Shown piece by piece: positions 9,576 to 18,304 of a stretch of 64,000 nucleotides of DNA; position 1 is the stretch's first letter, and each line of letters begins with the position of its first letter. Where the stretch lies: the NCBI GenBank assembly GCA_946408825.1, contig CAMJTU010000002.1, positions 154,460-218,459 on the forward strand, in the 5' to 3' direction. The notes under the pieces were generated by a model, which saw only the letters and a list, made by a program, of their open reading frames with translations, did no database searches and was not told the origin of the DNA. The position numbers and the translations under genes were made by a program. This stretch comes from an uncultured Planctomycetaceae bacterium (GTDB taxonomy: Bacteria > Planctomycetota > Planctomycetia > Pirellulales > Thermoguttaceae).

Positions 9576-9903
9576 AGTTTATGCAAAACACCCCATATTA
9601 ATGGCAGACGCATAGGATAGTGTTCGCGCTTGCCGAACGACATATTTTTTTGACGAGTTAGCGTAGTAAACAAAATCTTTGCGTTTGGATTCCATGCTTA
9701 GGTCGAGTAGTTTTTGTAGGCGATTCTCACGACTGCTGAACTTCCCGAGAGGCGATTGGAGTTCTTATTGGCGTTTGGTTTTTGACGTTTTTGTTTTGTC
9801 GAGACGTCTCAAGAGAAACTTCGAGCGCCTTTTTGGCGAGCGGGAGACGGTCTTAGTTCTTTTGCGGATTAAGAAGTCGCATTCCGCGACGCTTCCTCTG
9901 TTC

Positions 9904-9934
9904 TTCACACGAGTTAGCCGTGTGAAAAAGGAGA
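9904..9934 (+). promoter_or_regulatory. Hairpin immediately upstream of a strong ribosome binding site
   Basis: TTCACACG (9904-9911) pairs perfectly with CGTGTGAA (9919-9926) around the 7-nt loop AGTTAGC. The Shine-Dalgarno sequence AAGGAG (9929-9934) begins two bases later and the ATG is at 9941. The position is what one expects of an mRNA-stabilising or translation-modulating leader hairpin, or a protein binding site. No T tract follows, so it is not a terminator. Confidence 0.55.
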
Positions 9935-9940
9935 AGGATC

Positions 9941-10759
9941 ATGGGAATATTGGCAATTCAGTATCGAACGCTTGAAGACGCTCCGATACTGATCGCGCTC
10001 AACAGGGAGGAAGTGTACTCCCGTCAGAGTCTCCCGCCAAAGATTCAGTCAGGACGTCCTCGCGTTGTTTGCGGGCTTGATAGGAAATCGGGCGGGACGT
10101 GGGCAGGCGTGAATCAGCATGGGATGTTCGTCGCGGCGATTAACGCGCCGAAACGTAACGTTCCTTACGATCCGCGCTCTCGCGGTCTACTTTGCAAGGA
10201 GTTGCTCTCGTGCGCGACGGCGAACGAAGCGATCGAGCTTGCGGAAAGCGAGCTTAAATCAGGCGCGTACGACGGCGTGAATTTTCTCTGCGTCGATCAG
10301 ACGAGCGGCGGCGCGGTATATGGCGGGAACGAGATTGGAGTCGATCTTTTGCGACCGGGACTCCATATTCTGACGGCGAATCGTATGGACGATCGCGACG
10401 ATCAGCGTCAGGAATACGTTCGTCGTCTCCTCACGCTCCATCGACTCGATTCTTCCGTGGCTTTTCTCGCAGCGGCGAGCGGCGCGTTTTCACGCGCCCC
10501 CGACATCACGGGCAAGAGAGGCGTGGTAATTTCAGAGGCGGGGTTTGGAACTGTTTCGTCTATGCTTGTCGCTCTTTCGGAACGAACGCAGCGGTCGGTC
10601 ATGCAGTTTGCGAACGGCTCGCCCAATACGACGACTTACGAAGACGTCTCGGCGTTGTTGCGCCAGGTGCTTTCCACCGATCGTAGCGCACAGAAAAAAG
10701 CGAGACTTAAAAACGATTCGACTGCGAGTTCTTCCGACGCCGAAACGGACGATAATTGA
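9941..10759 (+). CDS. NRDE (TANGO2-type) family protein
   Basis: This 272-residue protein belongs to the NRDE/DUF833 family related to eukaryotic TANGO2 and to N-terminal-nucleophile folds. The name-giving motif is present as ALNREE near residue 25, with the usual following features GGTWAGVNQHGMFVAAINAP (about 60-80) and SRGLLCKELL. No signal peptide is seen, so it should be cytoplasmic. The start ATG 9941 has an excellent Shine-Dalgarno (AAGGAG) preceded by a hairpin. The last ~30 residues are a polar Ser/Asp/Lys tail not typical of the family. The gene stands alone between two larger transcripts. The biochemical function of bacterial members is not settled. Confidence 0.85.
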   Translation: MGILAIQYRTLEDAPILIALNREEVYSRQSLPPKIQSGRPRVVCGLDRKSGGTWAGVNQHGMFVAAINAPKRNVPYDPRSRGLLCKELLSCATANEAIELAESELKSGAYDGVNFLCVDQTSGGAVYGGNEIGVDLLRPGLHILTANRMDDRDDQRQEYVRRLLTLHRLDSSVAFLAAASGAFSRAPDITGKRGVVISEAGFGTVSSMLVALSERTQRSVMQFANGSPNTTTYEDVSALLRQVLSTDRSAQKKARLKNDSTASSSDAETDDN

Positions 10760-10859
10760 CGACTGCGCGGCGTTCCTTGACGGGCGCCGCGTATTTTGTC
10801 GACGCGTTTCTTTCTCTTTCTTGACGACTGCGTCTTTTTGAAGGCGTTCTCTTTTCCAC

Positions 10860-10888
10860 TTGTCTCCTGCGCGTACACTTGGTAGAAT
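10860..10888 (+). promoter_or_regulatory. Predicted sigma70-type promoter of the putative glycosidase
   Basis: TTGTCT (10860-10865), a 17-nt spacer and TAGAAT (10883-10888) lie just upstream of GGAG and the ATG at 10923. The same -10 sequence TAGAAT occurs in the tRNA promoter at 28692. Confidence 0.5.
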
Positions 10889-10922
10889 GATCGGGCTTTG
10901 GCGTTTTCTTTTGCGGAGATAA

Positions 10923-12599
10923 ATGATGAAACAGACTCGTCGATCTTTCCTAACTCAGACTATATTCGGCGCCGACGTACTTTACGGGGCGTCCGCTTTT
11001 GTCCCTGCTTCGAGTCTGCTTTTGGCGGACGACGCGGCGGCGCGGATCCCGCTTTACGCGGATGGAGAGTATCGCAGAATCGATTCTCAGGAACGCGTAT
11101 TTCACATCAGTTGTTCGATCGATATGTTCGAAGCGAACGGCGATTTTCCGGAGATATGGCGCGACGCGGGGGTGACCGACGCATGGCTATGCACGTGGTT
11201 TTACGGTTATTTCCCTTATCCTTGGGAAAAACTCGATTATTGGCTTGGTCGTTTGAAAAGCGCGGGAATACGTCCTCACCTGATTAGCGTTCCTTTCTGT
11301 CACGGGGGCGGCGCGCTTGATCCTCGAACTGAAGGCTTCCCGAATCTGCCTCCAAAACATTGGAAAACCGCGCGTCGTTGGGACGGTTCAGAGAATTGGG
11401 GATTTTCATGGCATCGTCCAACTGACGCGGAGGGCGCCGAGGCGATTAGAACCCTTGCTAAACGCTACGGTTCGTTCGATTTCTTTTTAGACGACGACTT
11501 CCGTTTCGCATCGACGCCCGACCTTATCGGCGGTTGTGTTTGCGACGAATGTCGTCAGGATTTTCTCGAAAAGAGCGGCTTGAACGGAACGCGTTGGAAC
11601 GAGGTTCTGGACGACGTACGCAACAACGCTGAAACGCCTCTTCTTCATGCGTGGGTCGATTATTTTTGCGACCGTCTCACGCAGTGTTTCAATACGTGGC
11701 GCGACGCGACCCCGGCGGTCGACGTCGGAATCATGGTTATGTATATGGGGTGCGAGCGCGCCGGAATCAGACTCGCCGATTATAAAGACGCGCTCTTCCG
11801 CGTCGGCGAAGGCGGGTTTAGCGACAGCTGGTACGGAACGGAAAAGTTTAAGACGATCGAATTGTACAGTTCGTTATTCCATCGTCGCTTCTGTCGTCCA
11901 GGGCGCGCGTTTAGCGAAACGACCGTCTTTCCCGAGAAGTCTCTTTCCGCAGAGAATATGGCGTCGAAACTCGCCGTTTCAACGATTTGCGACGTTCGTA
12001 ACACGTGTTTTATGTCGGGTTTAGTTCCGATTCCCGCCGAGAATTGGCCTGTTCTCAAAGAGCGAATGGCGCGTGAAAAGATTTTGCACGCGAAACTTCT
12101 CAACGCGAAACCTAACGGTCCTTTTAAACATTTTTACGGGATTTCGTCGCGATATTGCGCCGGCGCCAACGCATATTCTCTCTTCTTAGCGCTTGGCGTT
12201 CCTTTCGAAGTTTGCGACGAAATTCCTTCCGACGGTTGGACCTTCTTAAGCGATTCAGACGCGCTTGCCGTCGAGCGCGGCGCCTTGACGTCGTCGGGAT
12301 CGAAACTCGTCGCGCGTTTAGAATCTTCTGCCGGTCGCTTTGTTAGGGTTGCGGAAGATTTCGACGCGCTCTTTGAGTTTAGACGTTCAATTTTGACGTC
12401 GCTCCAAGAACGCCAAATTCCCTACGTTGAAGAAGAAATACCGATTGTTTTGGCATGGTATCCAGAAGTCGACGCGCTTTACATATGGAATATTTCTAAT
12501 ACGGAGAAGACGTTCCATATTCGTCGAGGCGATCGTCTTACGGGCATGAAGCTTGGAGCGTTGGATTCGCAAGTAATCGATTTAAAAACGCTTAACTAA
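10923..12599 (+). CDS. Tat-exported putative glycoside hydrolase, (beta/alpha)8 type
   Basis: This 558-residue protein opens with a twin-arginine signal (TRRSFLTQ) and should be exported folded. The central part resembles TIM-barrel glycosidases: barrel-like strands such as DAWLCTWFYGYFP and GIRPHLISVPFCHGGG, an acidic run FDFFLDDDFRF (possible active-site region), and a Cys cluster CVCDECRQDF near residue 200. The Cys cluster is reminiscent of the CxCxxC signature in unclassified planctomycete and Verrucomicrobia glycosidases. The C-terminal ~150 residues look like a beta-galactosidase-trimerisation or beta-sandwich domain. I cannot assign a CAZy family. ATG 10923 and ATG 10926 are both possible starts; GGAG lies just upstream. 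A stem-loop terminator follows. Confidence 0.6.
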   Translation: MMKQTRRSFLTQTIFGADVLYGASAFVPASSLLLADDAAARIPLYADGEYRRIDSQERVFHISCSIDMFEANGDFPEIWRDAGVTDAWLCTWFYGYFPYPWEKLDYWLGRLKSAGIRPHLISVPFCHGGGALDPRTEGFPNLPPKHWKTARRWDGSENWGFSWHRPTDAEGAEAIRTLAKRYGSFDFFLDDDFRFASTPDLIGGCVCDECRQDFLEKSGLNGTRWNEVLDDVRNNAETPLLHAWVDYFCDRLTQCFNTWRDATPAVDVGIMVMYMGCERAGIRLADYKDALFRVGEGGFSDSWYGTEKFKTIELYSSLFHRRFCRPGRAFSETTVFPEKSLSAENMASKLAVSTICDVRNTCFMSGLVPIPAENWPVLKERMAREKILHAKLLNAKPNGPFKHFYGISSRYCAGANAYSLFLALGVPFEVCDEIPSDGWTFLSDSDALAVERGALTSSGSKLVARLESSAGRFVRVAEDFDALFEFRRSILTSLQERQIPYVEEEIPIVLAWYPEVDALYIWNISNTEKTFHIRRGDRLTGMKLGALDSQVIDLKTLN

Positions 12600-12612
12600 T
12601 TTAGTTCGAGTC

Positions 12613-12664
12613 GTCGCCATACTGTAGCGCGTTACGTCTGCTTGCATGGCGACGCCGTTTTTTT
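12613..12664 (+). terminator. Intrinsic terminator after the putative glycosidase
   Basis: GTCGCCAT (12613-12620) pairs with ATGGCGAC (12646-12653) around a 25-nt loop. GCCG and seven T residues follow, 14 nt behind the stop codon. Confidence 0.6.
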
Positions 12665-12824
12665 CTTTGAGGATTCGAGGCGCGGAATTTCCGACGATTT
12701 TTCTTTTCACCCCTCGAAAGCGACGTTCCTTTGGGATAGAATAGACGGACGTTTGAAGTCTGCGGGAACCCGCGACTCATTTTACGTTTTGTCGAAAATA
12801 ACTCTGTTTTAGGAATGTTTCGCG

Positions 12825-15062
12825 ATGGCGATCGATTTATATTCTCCTTGTCCTGGCGGCCGCGGTAAGAAAATCCAGTATTGTTGCCCGAATCATGTTA
12901 AAGAGCTTGAACAGATTGACAAGTATCTCGAAGGAGAGCAGTTTGCGGCAGGACTTGCTTATGTCGAAGGGCTTATAAAGAATCGTCCCGACTGCGCGTG
13001 TCTTGAAGAAGCGAAATGCATGTTTCAGAAGTTGATTGGTCTTTGGAAAGACGCGTACGAAACTGCTAAAAAGTTTGCGGAACGCGAGCCGAAAAACGTC
13101 GTGGCTGCGTCGGAAGCAGCGTCGACGGCCGCGTTTATCGGCAAACCACAAGAGGCGATTTCTTACCTCGTCGACGCCGTCGAAAACGTTGAAGGAACCG
13201 AAACGCCGCTTACCGTCGTCCAAGCGATGCTTACCGTCGGGGCGGCTCTTTTGGAGAATCAGTATTTCTATCAGGCTGTCGCCGTCGCTAAGCAGCTTCA
13301 AGCGTATCCAATTCAAGATCCCAATCTTCAACGTTTTTTATATAGCGTTCTAGCTACGGATAGAATTCCGCTCATGCTCAGGGAACAGGTCTTTGACCTA
13401 GAGGCCCCCGCGGGTTTTCCGAAAGGCGAGGAGTATAAGCAAGCGGTTCGTTTACTGTCCGCCGGGCAGTGGAAGCGCGGGCGCGAGATTCTTGAATCTC
13501 TTCTCGAGTTCGGCGATCAGTGGTCGGGGCTCTATCGTAGTTTAGGTCTCGTCGAATTGTGGTTTGCCAACGAAGAAAAGGGACGCGAATATCTTGAACG
13601 TTTCCTCGCGGCGGACGACGTCGATTATGAAACGAAGGTTGACGTCGAGGAATTCCTCTTGCTGTTGACTTCTCCGTCATGGGACGACCAGGTTTCGGCC
13701 GAATACCGCGTCTATACGCTCGAGAATTTTGACGTCGCGTTGGAAAAGTTGCTTTCTTCAAGGCGTTTTGTGTCGAGCGCTAACCTCCAGTATCCTGAGG
13801 AACACGATATTTCGCCAAAGAACGCGTTTTTTGTCCTCGACCGACCGCTGTGCGACAAGACGGTCGATCTTTCACTCGACGAGACGTCGAGGAACGTCGG
13901 TTTTGCGTTTGTGTTTGGTCGTCAAACCACGCGCCAGGAACGCCTTGAAGTCTATTGCGATTCCGCCGATTTTGAATCTGTCGAAGAAGCGTTAAAAGAC
14001 GCCCTTGGCGCCGTCCCTCCTTGCGAGCAAGAACGGCAGTACACGAAGAACGCCGATTGGACGTTAAACGCGTCTCTTCCCAAGTTGATGTTTCGCGATC
14101 CTTCGAAGATTGCGCCTGAGACGCTCAAGAAACTCACTGCCGACGCGTTCGACGCTTTTGCCGCCAAATGGTTTGACCACACTTATAAGTCGCTCGGCAA
14201 TCTTTCGCCTAGAGAGTGCGTCGCGACGCCTTTGGGTAAGCGCAAGACGGACGCTTTGATTCGCATTGTCGTCGACGAACTTCCGTCTGTTCTTCGGGAA
14301 CGCGCAGAAACGACGTTTAGGAAACTAACCGGAATTCCCGCGCCAGGCCCGATTGAGATTCCTGAATCTCTCGGATCGGAAGAAGATTTTGCCCTCTATA
14401 TCGAAAAGGTTCCCATTTGGCGTTGGGGTAGACTCCAGATCGAAAAGTGCGACTCTACGACGCTGGAAAGGTTGACGCAGATTGCGAGAATTGTCGCGCC
14501 GGACGAAGTCAAAGAAAAATTTGCGACTGAATTGATTTCGCGACCGCACGGCGATTTTCAGTATGCCGTACGAGCGGGCGCGTATTCGATTCTTATCGAC
14601 GCGGCGCTTGGCAGAGGCGAATCGCAGAAGGCTCTCGATCTTATCGCGGAAGCGGGTCAAAGCGCTAGGGACGTCGGCGAATCTGACGGACGTTGGAAGG
14701 TTGTCGAGATCATTACGCGTTTCCGCCGTCGCGAAATTGACAAAGTTCGCTCGCTTTCGGAACAGGTCTTTAGAGATTACCAAGACGACAAAGAAGCGAT
14801 GCAGATGCTGCAGACGTTTTTTGACAACCTTAACGAAGTTGCGACGGCGCAAATTCAAGCGTCGAATCTCAACCGTCGACAAGCGGATCGTCCGACCTAT
14901 GGCGGGCTTGCCTCCGAGGACGACGGTCAGGAAACGCGCCTCAATTTTGGCGTCGGCGACGTTCCGCCTCCGCAGAATCAGAAACCGTCGAGCGGTCTAT
15001 GGACGCCGGACAGCGACGGGAACGCGTCTAACGGTTCTTCTAAACTTTGGATTCCAGACTGA
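12825..15062 (+). CDS. SEC-C-motif tetratricopeptide protein
   Basis: This 745-residue soluble protein has no signal peptide. Residues 9-21 form a SEC-C-like zinc motif (CPGGRGKKIQYCC), a variant of the CxCxSGKKxKxCC element at the C-terminus of SecA. Here it is N-terminal and the first pair is CPGG rather than CPCG, leaving three of four usual ligands in the motif plus a nearby His. The rest is helical with TPR-type repeats: roughly 30-240 (LAYVEGLIKNRPDCACLEEA), then a less regular middle, and again about 590-680 (SQKALDLIAEAGQSARDVG). The last ~60 residues are disordered, Gly/Ser/Pro-rich. The gene is monocistronic, flanked by terminators. The partner is unknown; an adaptor or chaperone-like function is an inference. 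Confidence 0.65.
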   Translation: MAIDLYSPCPGGRGKKIQYCCPNHVKELEQIDKYLEGEQFAAGLAYVEGLIKNRPDCACLEEAKCMFQKLIGLWKDAYETAKKFAEREPKNVVAASEAASTAAFIGKPQEAISYLVDAVENVEGTETPLTVVQAMLTVGAALLENQYFYQAVAVAKQLQAYPIQDPNLQRFLYSVLATDRIPLMLREQVFDLEAPAGFPKGEEYKQAVRLLSAGQWKRGREILESLLEFGDQWSGLYRSLGLVELWFANEEKGREYLERFLAADDVDYETKVDVEEFLLLLTSPSWDDQVSAEYRVYTLENFDVALEKLLSSRRFVSSANLQYPEEHDISPKNAFFVLDRPLCDKTVDLSLDETSRNVGFAFVFGRQTTRQERLEVYCDSADFESVEEALKDALGAVPPCEQERQYTKNADWTLNASLPKLMFRDPSKIAPETLKKLTADAFDAFAAKWFDHTYKSLGNLSPRECVATPLGKRKTDALIRIVVDELPSVLRERAETTFRKLTGIPAPGPIEIPESLGSEEDFALYIEKVPIWRWGRLQIEKCDSTTLERLTQIARIVAPDEVKEKFATELISRPHGDFQYAVRAGAYSILIDAALGRGESQKALDLIAEAGQSARDVGESDGRWKVVEIITRFRRREIDKVRSLSEQVFRDYQDDKEAMQMLQTFFDNLNEVATAQIQASNLNRRQADRPTYGGLASEDDGQETRLNFGVGDVPPPQNQKPSSGLWTPDSDGNASNGSSKLWIPD

Positions 15063-15092
15063 GCGTGTCGTTCTTGAAACGCTACAATAACG

Positions 15093-15121
15093 AGTCGGCG
15101 CGCGACAAACGCGCGTCGGCT
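15093..15121 (+). terminator. Stem-loop after the SEC-C/TPR gene
   Basis: A 12-bp stem (15093-15104 with 15110-15121, two G-T pairs) closes the loop ACAAA, 30 nt behind the stop. The T tract is weak (CTTGTCGTTT), so termination may be partial. Confidence 0.5.
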
Positions 15122-15175
15122 CTTGTCGTTTAGGTTGGGGCTGTGTTTGCGAGTTCTTGTTTTTGGGCGTGAATC

Positions 15176-15790
15176 ATGAGATTAGGCATATACGGCGGGA
15201 GTTTCGATCCGATTCATCACGGGCATCTTCTTCTTGCGGAATGCGCGCGTGATAGGATGAAGCTTGATCGAGTGGAATTTGTTCCTCTTGGCGTTCCGCC
15301 GCATTGCAAGCAAGTGCGGACTCCCGGCGAGGATCGGTATAATATGACGCTTAGGGCGATCGCGCCGTATCCTGAATTTGCCGTAAATCGCTGTGAATTA
15401 GATTCGAACGAGATAAGCTACACCGTCGACACCCTACGGTTTTACAGGCGTCAATATCCAGACGACGAGTTATTTTTGATTGTGAGTTCGGAAACGTTTA
15501 ACGATATTCCAAATTGGCGCGCGCCAGACGAGATTTGCGAACTTGTTTCGCTTATCGTCGCGCGACGAGGCGGCTATCCTCCTCCGGATTTCGACTCGTA
15601 CCTGGCGTTCACGACTCCGGAGCGCGTCGAAGAACTTAAGCGCGGGGTAATTGATATTCCTGCGATTGAACTTTCGTCAACAGACGTCCGTGAACGCGTC
15701 GCAGCGGGAGAGAGCGTTCGTTTTCTTACGCCTGATTCCGTGATTGATTATATTCGTGACAAGAAGCTCTATTTGAAGAATCGACGTTGA
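15176..15790 (+). CDS. nadD: Nicotinate-nucleotide adenylyltransferase
   Basis: This enzyme transfers the AMP moiety of ATP to nicotinate mononucleotide, giving deamido-NAD in NAD biosynthesis. The 204-residue length is normal. Residues 5-16 carry the nucleotidyltransferase signature GGSFDPIHHGH, and the C-terminal ATP-binding motif appears as ELSSTDVRERV. One departure is visible: the segment usually written G(A/S)D followed by a Trp is here SSETFNDIPNW, so the conserved acidic residue is Glu, not Asp. The ATG at 15176 was chosen because it gives the canonical N-terminus MRLGIYGGSF. The gene precedes the SGNH hydrolase by 42 nt and may be cotranscribed, without any obvious functional link. 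Confidence 0.93.
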   Translation: MRLGIYGGSFDPIHHGHLLLAECARDRMKLDRVEFVPLGVPPHCKQVRTPGEDRYNMTLRAIAPYPEFAVNRCELDSNEISYTVDTLRFYRRQYPDDELFLIVSSETFNDIPNWRAPDEICELVSLIVARRGGYPPPDFDSYLAFTTPERVEELKRGVIDIPAIELSSTDVRERVAAGESVRFLTPDSVIDYIRDKKLYLKNRR

Positions 15791-15832
15791 AACGCGGTCT
15801 TTACCGTACGACGTCTCTAAGCGAGGCAAACG

Positions 15833-17182
15833 ATGAGTTACAATAAAGCGTTTAAATGTTTTATCGCGTCGTCGACGACGCTCTTCGCGCTTTTCTTGAC
15901 GGCGTTGGCAACGCCGAGTTCCGCAGACGTTTACGCCGCTGAAAATGAAACGCCCGCCATGCGTCAGGTTAAGCCCGCTCTCGAACGTTTCCGCGACGGA
16001 ATTCCGCATTTTCTCGCAAAAATCGAAAAAGGGGAGTCCGTCGACGTCGCGTATTTCGGCGGTTCGATTACAGCGGCTGACGGTTGGCGCGTCCAAACCC
16101 TCAAGAAATTTAACGACGAATATTCTCCGTCGAAATTCACGGAAATTAACGCCGCTATCGGCGGGACGGGAAGCGATCTTGGCGTATTTCGGCTCGAACA
16201 CGACGTTCTTCGTCATAATCCCGATCTTGTTTTCATCGAGTTTTGCGTTAACGACGGGGGCGCTGCTCCCGAGGCGATTTGGCGTCAACTTGAAGGGATC
16301 GTTCGTCAAATTTGGAAGCATGATTTGACGACGGACGTTGTTTTCGTTTACACCTTCCGCGTCGGTCATGAAAACGACTATCTTCGCGATTCGACGCCGC
16401 GTTCAGTCGCTGCAACGGAAATTCTCGCCGATTTTTACGGAATTCCTTCGCTTGATTTTAATATTCCGGTCGTCGAGCTCGAACGTTCGGGCAAGCTCGT
16501 CTATCAGTCGGAAGAGCCGATCGAGGGTAAACTTCAATTTTCCACGGACGGCGTTCATCCCCTCGCGAAGGGACATGAGATTTATACGAAAGTCGTTTGG
16601 GACGCGTTTGAGAAAATGAAGGCGGAAAACAAGACGAAGCCGTATCCGACGCCAGAATGTCGGCGTGAGAAACTCGAGAAGACGTTCGTCGCCGATAATT
16701 TAGAGAATGCGAAACTCGTTCCTATCAAGGAGTCTCAACTTTCGGGAAATTGGAAGGCTATGCCTAGCGACTCCCCCCTTAATTGGACGAAATCTCGCTT
16801 GGGCGACGACGTTTTTGTTTCAGACGAGCCGGGCGCGAAACTTACGGTTCGTTTCAAAGGATCGGCTTTGAACGTTTACGATATTCTTGGCCCCAACGGC
16901 GGTCAGGTTTTCGTCACGGTCGACGGCGTTCGGTCAAAGAACCCGATTCCACGCTTTGACAGTTTCTGTACATACTGGCGGCTTGCGACGCTGTACGTCG
17001 CGTCAGGACTCGATCCGAACGTCGAGCATGAGGCGATTGTCGAGATCGACGCTCAAGAGCCGAGTCGCGAACCCGTCGCTTTCCGATTGGAGAATCCCGA
17101 AAGGGAACTCGCCGAACCGAAATATCATGGTCATAACGTTTGGTTTGGCCCGCTTATGATTGTCGGCGACGTCCTTGACTAA
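15833..17182 (+). CDS. Secreted SGNH/GDSL hydrolase (carbohydrate esterase type)
   Basis: This 449-residue exported protein has a Sec signal (residues 1-36). The four SGNH blocks are present: block I FGGSIT with the nucleophile Ser (about 80), block II GGTGSD (about 105), block III FCVNDG with the Asn (about 138) and block V DGVHP with catalytic Asp/His (about 242-245). A beta-sandwich-like C-terminal domain follows (LTVRFKGSALNVYDILG). This layout resembles carbohydrate esterases that deacetylate polysaccharides and would complement the glycosidases nearby, though no substrate can be read from sequence. The gene converges on tilS: its TAA (17180-17182) overlaps the tilS stop by four bases. 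Confidence 0.85.
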   Translation: MSYNKAFKCFIASSTTLFALFLTALATPSSADVYAAENETPAMRQVKPALERFRDGIPHFLAKIEKGESVDVAYFGGSITAADGWRVQTLKKFNDEYSPSKFTEINAAIGGTGSDLGVFRLEHDVLRHNPDLVFIEFCVNDGGAAPEAIWRQLEGIVRQIWKHDLTTDVVFVYTFRVGHENDYLRDSTPRSVAATEILADFYGIPSLDFNIPVVELERSGKLVYQSEEPIEGKLQFSTDGVHPLAKGHEIYTKVVWDAFEKMKAENKTKPYPTPECRREKLEKTFVADNLENAKLVPIKESQLSGNWKAMPSDSPLNWTKSRLGDDVFVSDEPGAKLTVRFKGSALNVYDILGPNGGQVFVTVDGVRSKNPIPRFDSFCTYWRLATLYVASGLDPNVEHEAIVEIDAQEPSREPVAFRLENPERELAEPKYHGHNVWFGPLMIVGDVLD

Positions 17183-18273
17183 CGCTTCTCGTCGGACGAC
17201 GTAATTCGTTGGAAACGCGCCGTATCAGAGTCGGGAAAAAGCGCCGCGACGTTCCCTGGAAACTGTCGCGGCGTTTTTCTTTGTTTAACGCCGGCGACCA
17301 GTCGATCCCATTCCTCGCTCCCCATCTCGCCGAGAGGCCATTGCAAACGCCGCCATAACCTCATGAAGTAGCGTTTCAGTATTATCGACGGCGTGTTTTG
17401 CAACGTTTGGAGGGGAAGGTCGACGACGTCGCTTGACTCGTGCTTCTCAGGCTCCGCGACGTTTAGTTCCTGCAACGCTTGTCGGTATTTTTTTAGGCGG
17501 CGCGTTTCTTTTTCCACCTCGCGTTCGAGTTCGTCGACGCGTTCGTCTAAGAAGACGTTTGTTTCCTTTCCTTGTTCTGCGAGCCTTGAGAGCGCGCCGC
17601 GCCAGCGATTAGGAAAAATTTCGTCCAGAAGCGGAACTAACTCGTTTCGGATACGGTTGCGGGTAAATTCAGGAGACGCGTTGGAAGAATCGACGCGATA
17701 ATTCTGCTTTAAACGAACCAAATATTCAAGAATTTCCTTCTTGGTAATCGCTAACATGGGACGCGCCAGCGTCAACGACTGATCGAACGTTCTCGTCGTC
17801 GCCATTCCCTGAAGCCCGTCGAAGCCAGAACCGCGGAAGAGCCGGAAAAGCATCGTTTCTAGCTGATCGTCGGCATGGTGCGCCGTGACGAGAAAACGCG
17901 CGCCAAATTCTTTTGTCGCGTCGTGAAGAAGCTCATATCGTATCTTTCGCGCCGCGCTTTCAAGACTGCCAAGTCGTTTCGTTTCCCGGTCGAGAACGAC
18001 GCGATCGATTGTTTTGACAATAACGGGAATTTCCAAGTCCGTCCCCAGTTTACGGACAAATTCCGCGTCCTCGTCAGATTCCTCGTCGCGGAGTTTATGA
18101 TTAACCGTCGCGACGCAGACGGCGTTTTGAAGCTTTGCTTCCTTGACAATCGCGACAAACGCCCGAACGAGCGCGACGCTGTCCGGACCGCCCGACGCGG
18201 CCAAGCAGACGCGCCGTCGCGACCATTCGACGAGTGGGAAAGCCTTTAGGATTTTTTCTTCGATCTGATCCAC
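17179..18273 (-). CDS. tilS: tRNA(Ile)-lysidine synthetase
   Basis: TilS converts C34 of the CAU-anticodon isoleucine tRNA to lysidine using ATP and lysine, switching it from methionine to isoleucine decoding. The PP-loop SGGPDSVAL begins near residue 27, and the family motifs VNHKLR, ESAARKIRY, TAHHADDQLET and FTRNRIRNEL are all present. Start is GTG 18273 with GGGAG about 10 nt upstream. At 364 residues it is somewhat shorter than two-domain E. coli TilS; the C-terminal ~100 residues are charged and poorly conserved. The 3' end is odd: a terminator-like hairpin (17236-17278) lies inside the last 100 bases of the coding region. The gene lies downstream of a SurA/PpiC-like gene but is separated from it by a terminator. 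Confidence 0.92.
   Translation of the reverse strand: MDQIEEKILKAFPLVEWSRRRVCLAASGGPDSVALVRAFVAIVKEAKLQNAVCVATVNHKLRDEESDEDAEFVRKLGTDLEIPVIVKTIDRVVLDRETKRLGSLESAARKIRYELLHDATKEFGARFLVTAHHADDQLETMLFRLFRGSGFDGLQGMATTRTFDQSLTLARPMLAITKKEILEYLVRLKQNYRVDSSNASPEFTRNRIRNELVPLLDEIFPNRWRGALSRLAEQGKETNVFLDERVDELEREVEKETRRLKKYRQALQELNVAEPEKHESSDVVDLPLQTLQNTPSIILKRYFMRLWRRLQWPLGEMGSEEWDRLVAGVKQRKTPRQFPGNVAALFPDSDTARFQRITSSDEKR
17236..17278. terminator. Bidirectional intrinsic terminator inside the tilS 3' coding end
   Basis: CGCCGCGAC (17242-17250) pairs perfectly with GTCGCGGCG (17265-17273). Five A residues on the left and five T residues on the right extend the stem apart from one bulged G. On the plus strand it ends the SGNH hydrolase transcript 54 nt after its stop. 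On the minus strand it falls before the tilS stop codon. Confidence 0.75.
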
Positions 18274-18304
18274 AGAATGTTTACTCCCAACGTCGAAATC
18301 GGGA

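Larger units (their letters stand above)
9289..9940 (+). other. Intergenic region with a terminator and an RBS-proximal hairpin; no convincing gene
   Basis: This 652-bp stretch is more AT-rich than its flanks. It contains an inverted repeat at 9552-9575 and a second hairpin just before the next gene (both listed separately). A 98-codon frame at 9679-9975 overlaps the start of the NRDE gene, is Arg/Phe/Leu-rich and has no ribosome binding site, so I do not call it. Confidence 0.5.

Noticed and set aside
9679..9975. 98-codon frame in the gap before the NRDE gene
   Set aside because: Overlaps the NRDE start, odd composition and no Shine-Dalgarno.
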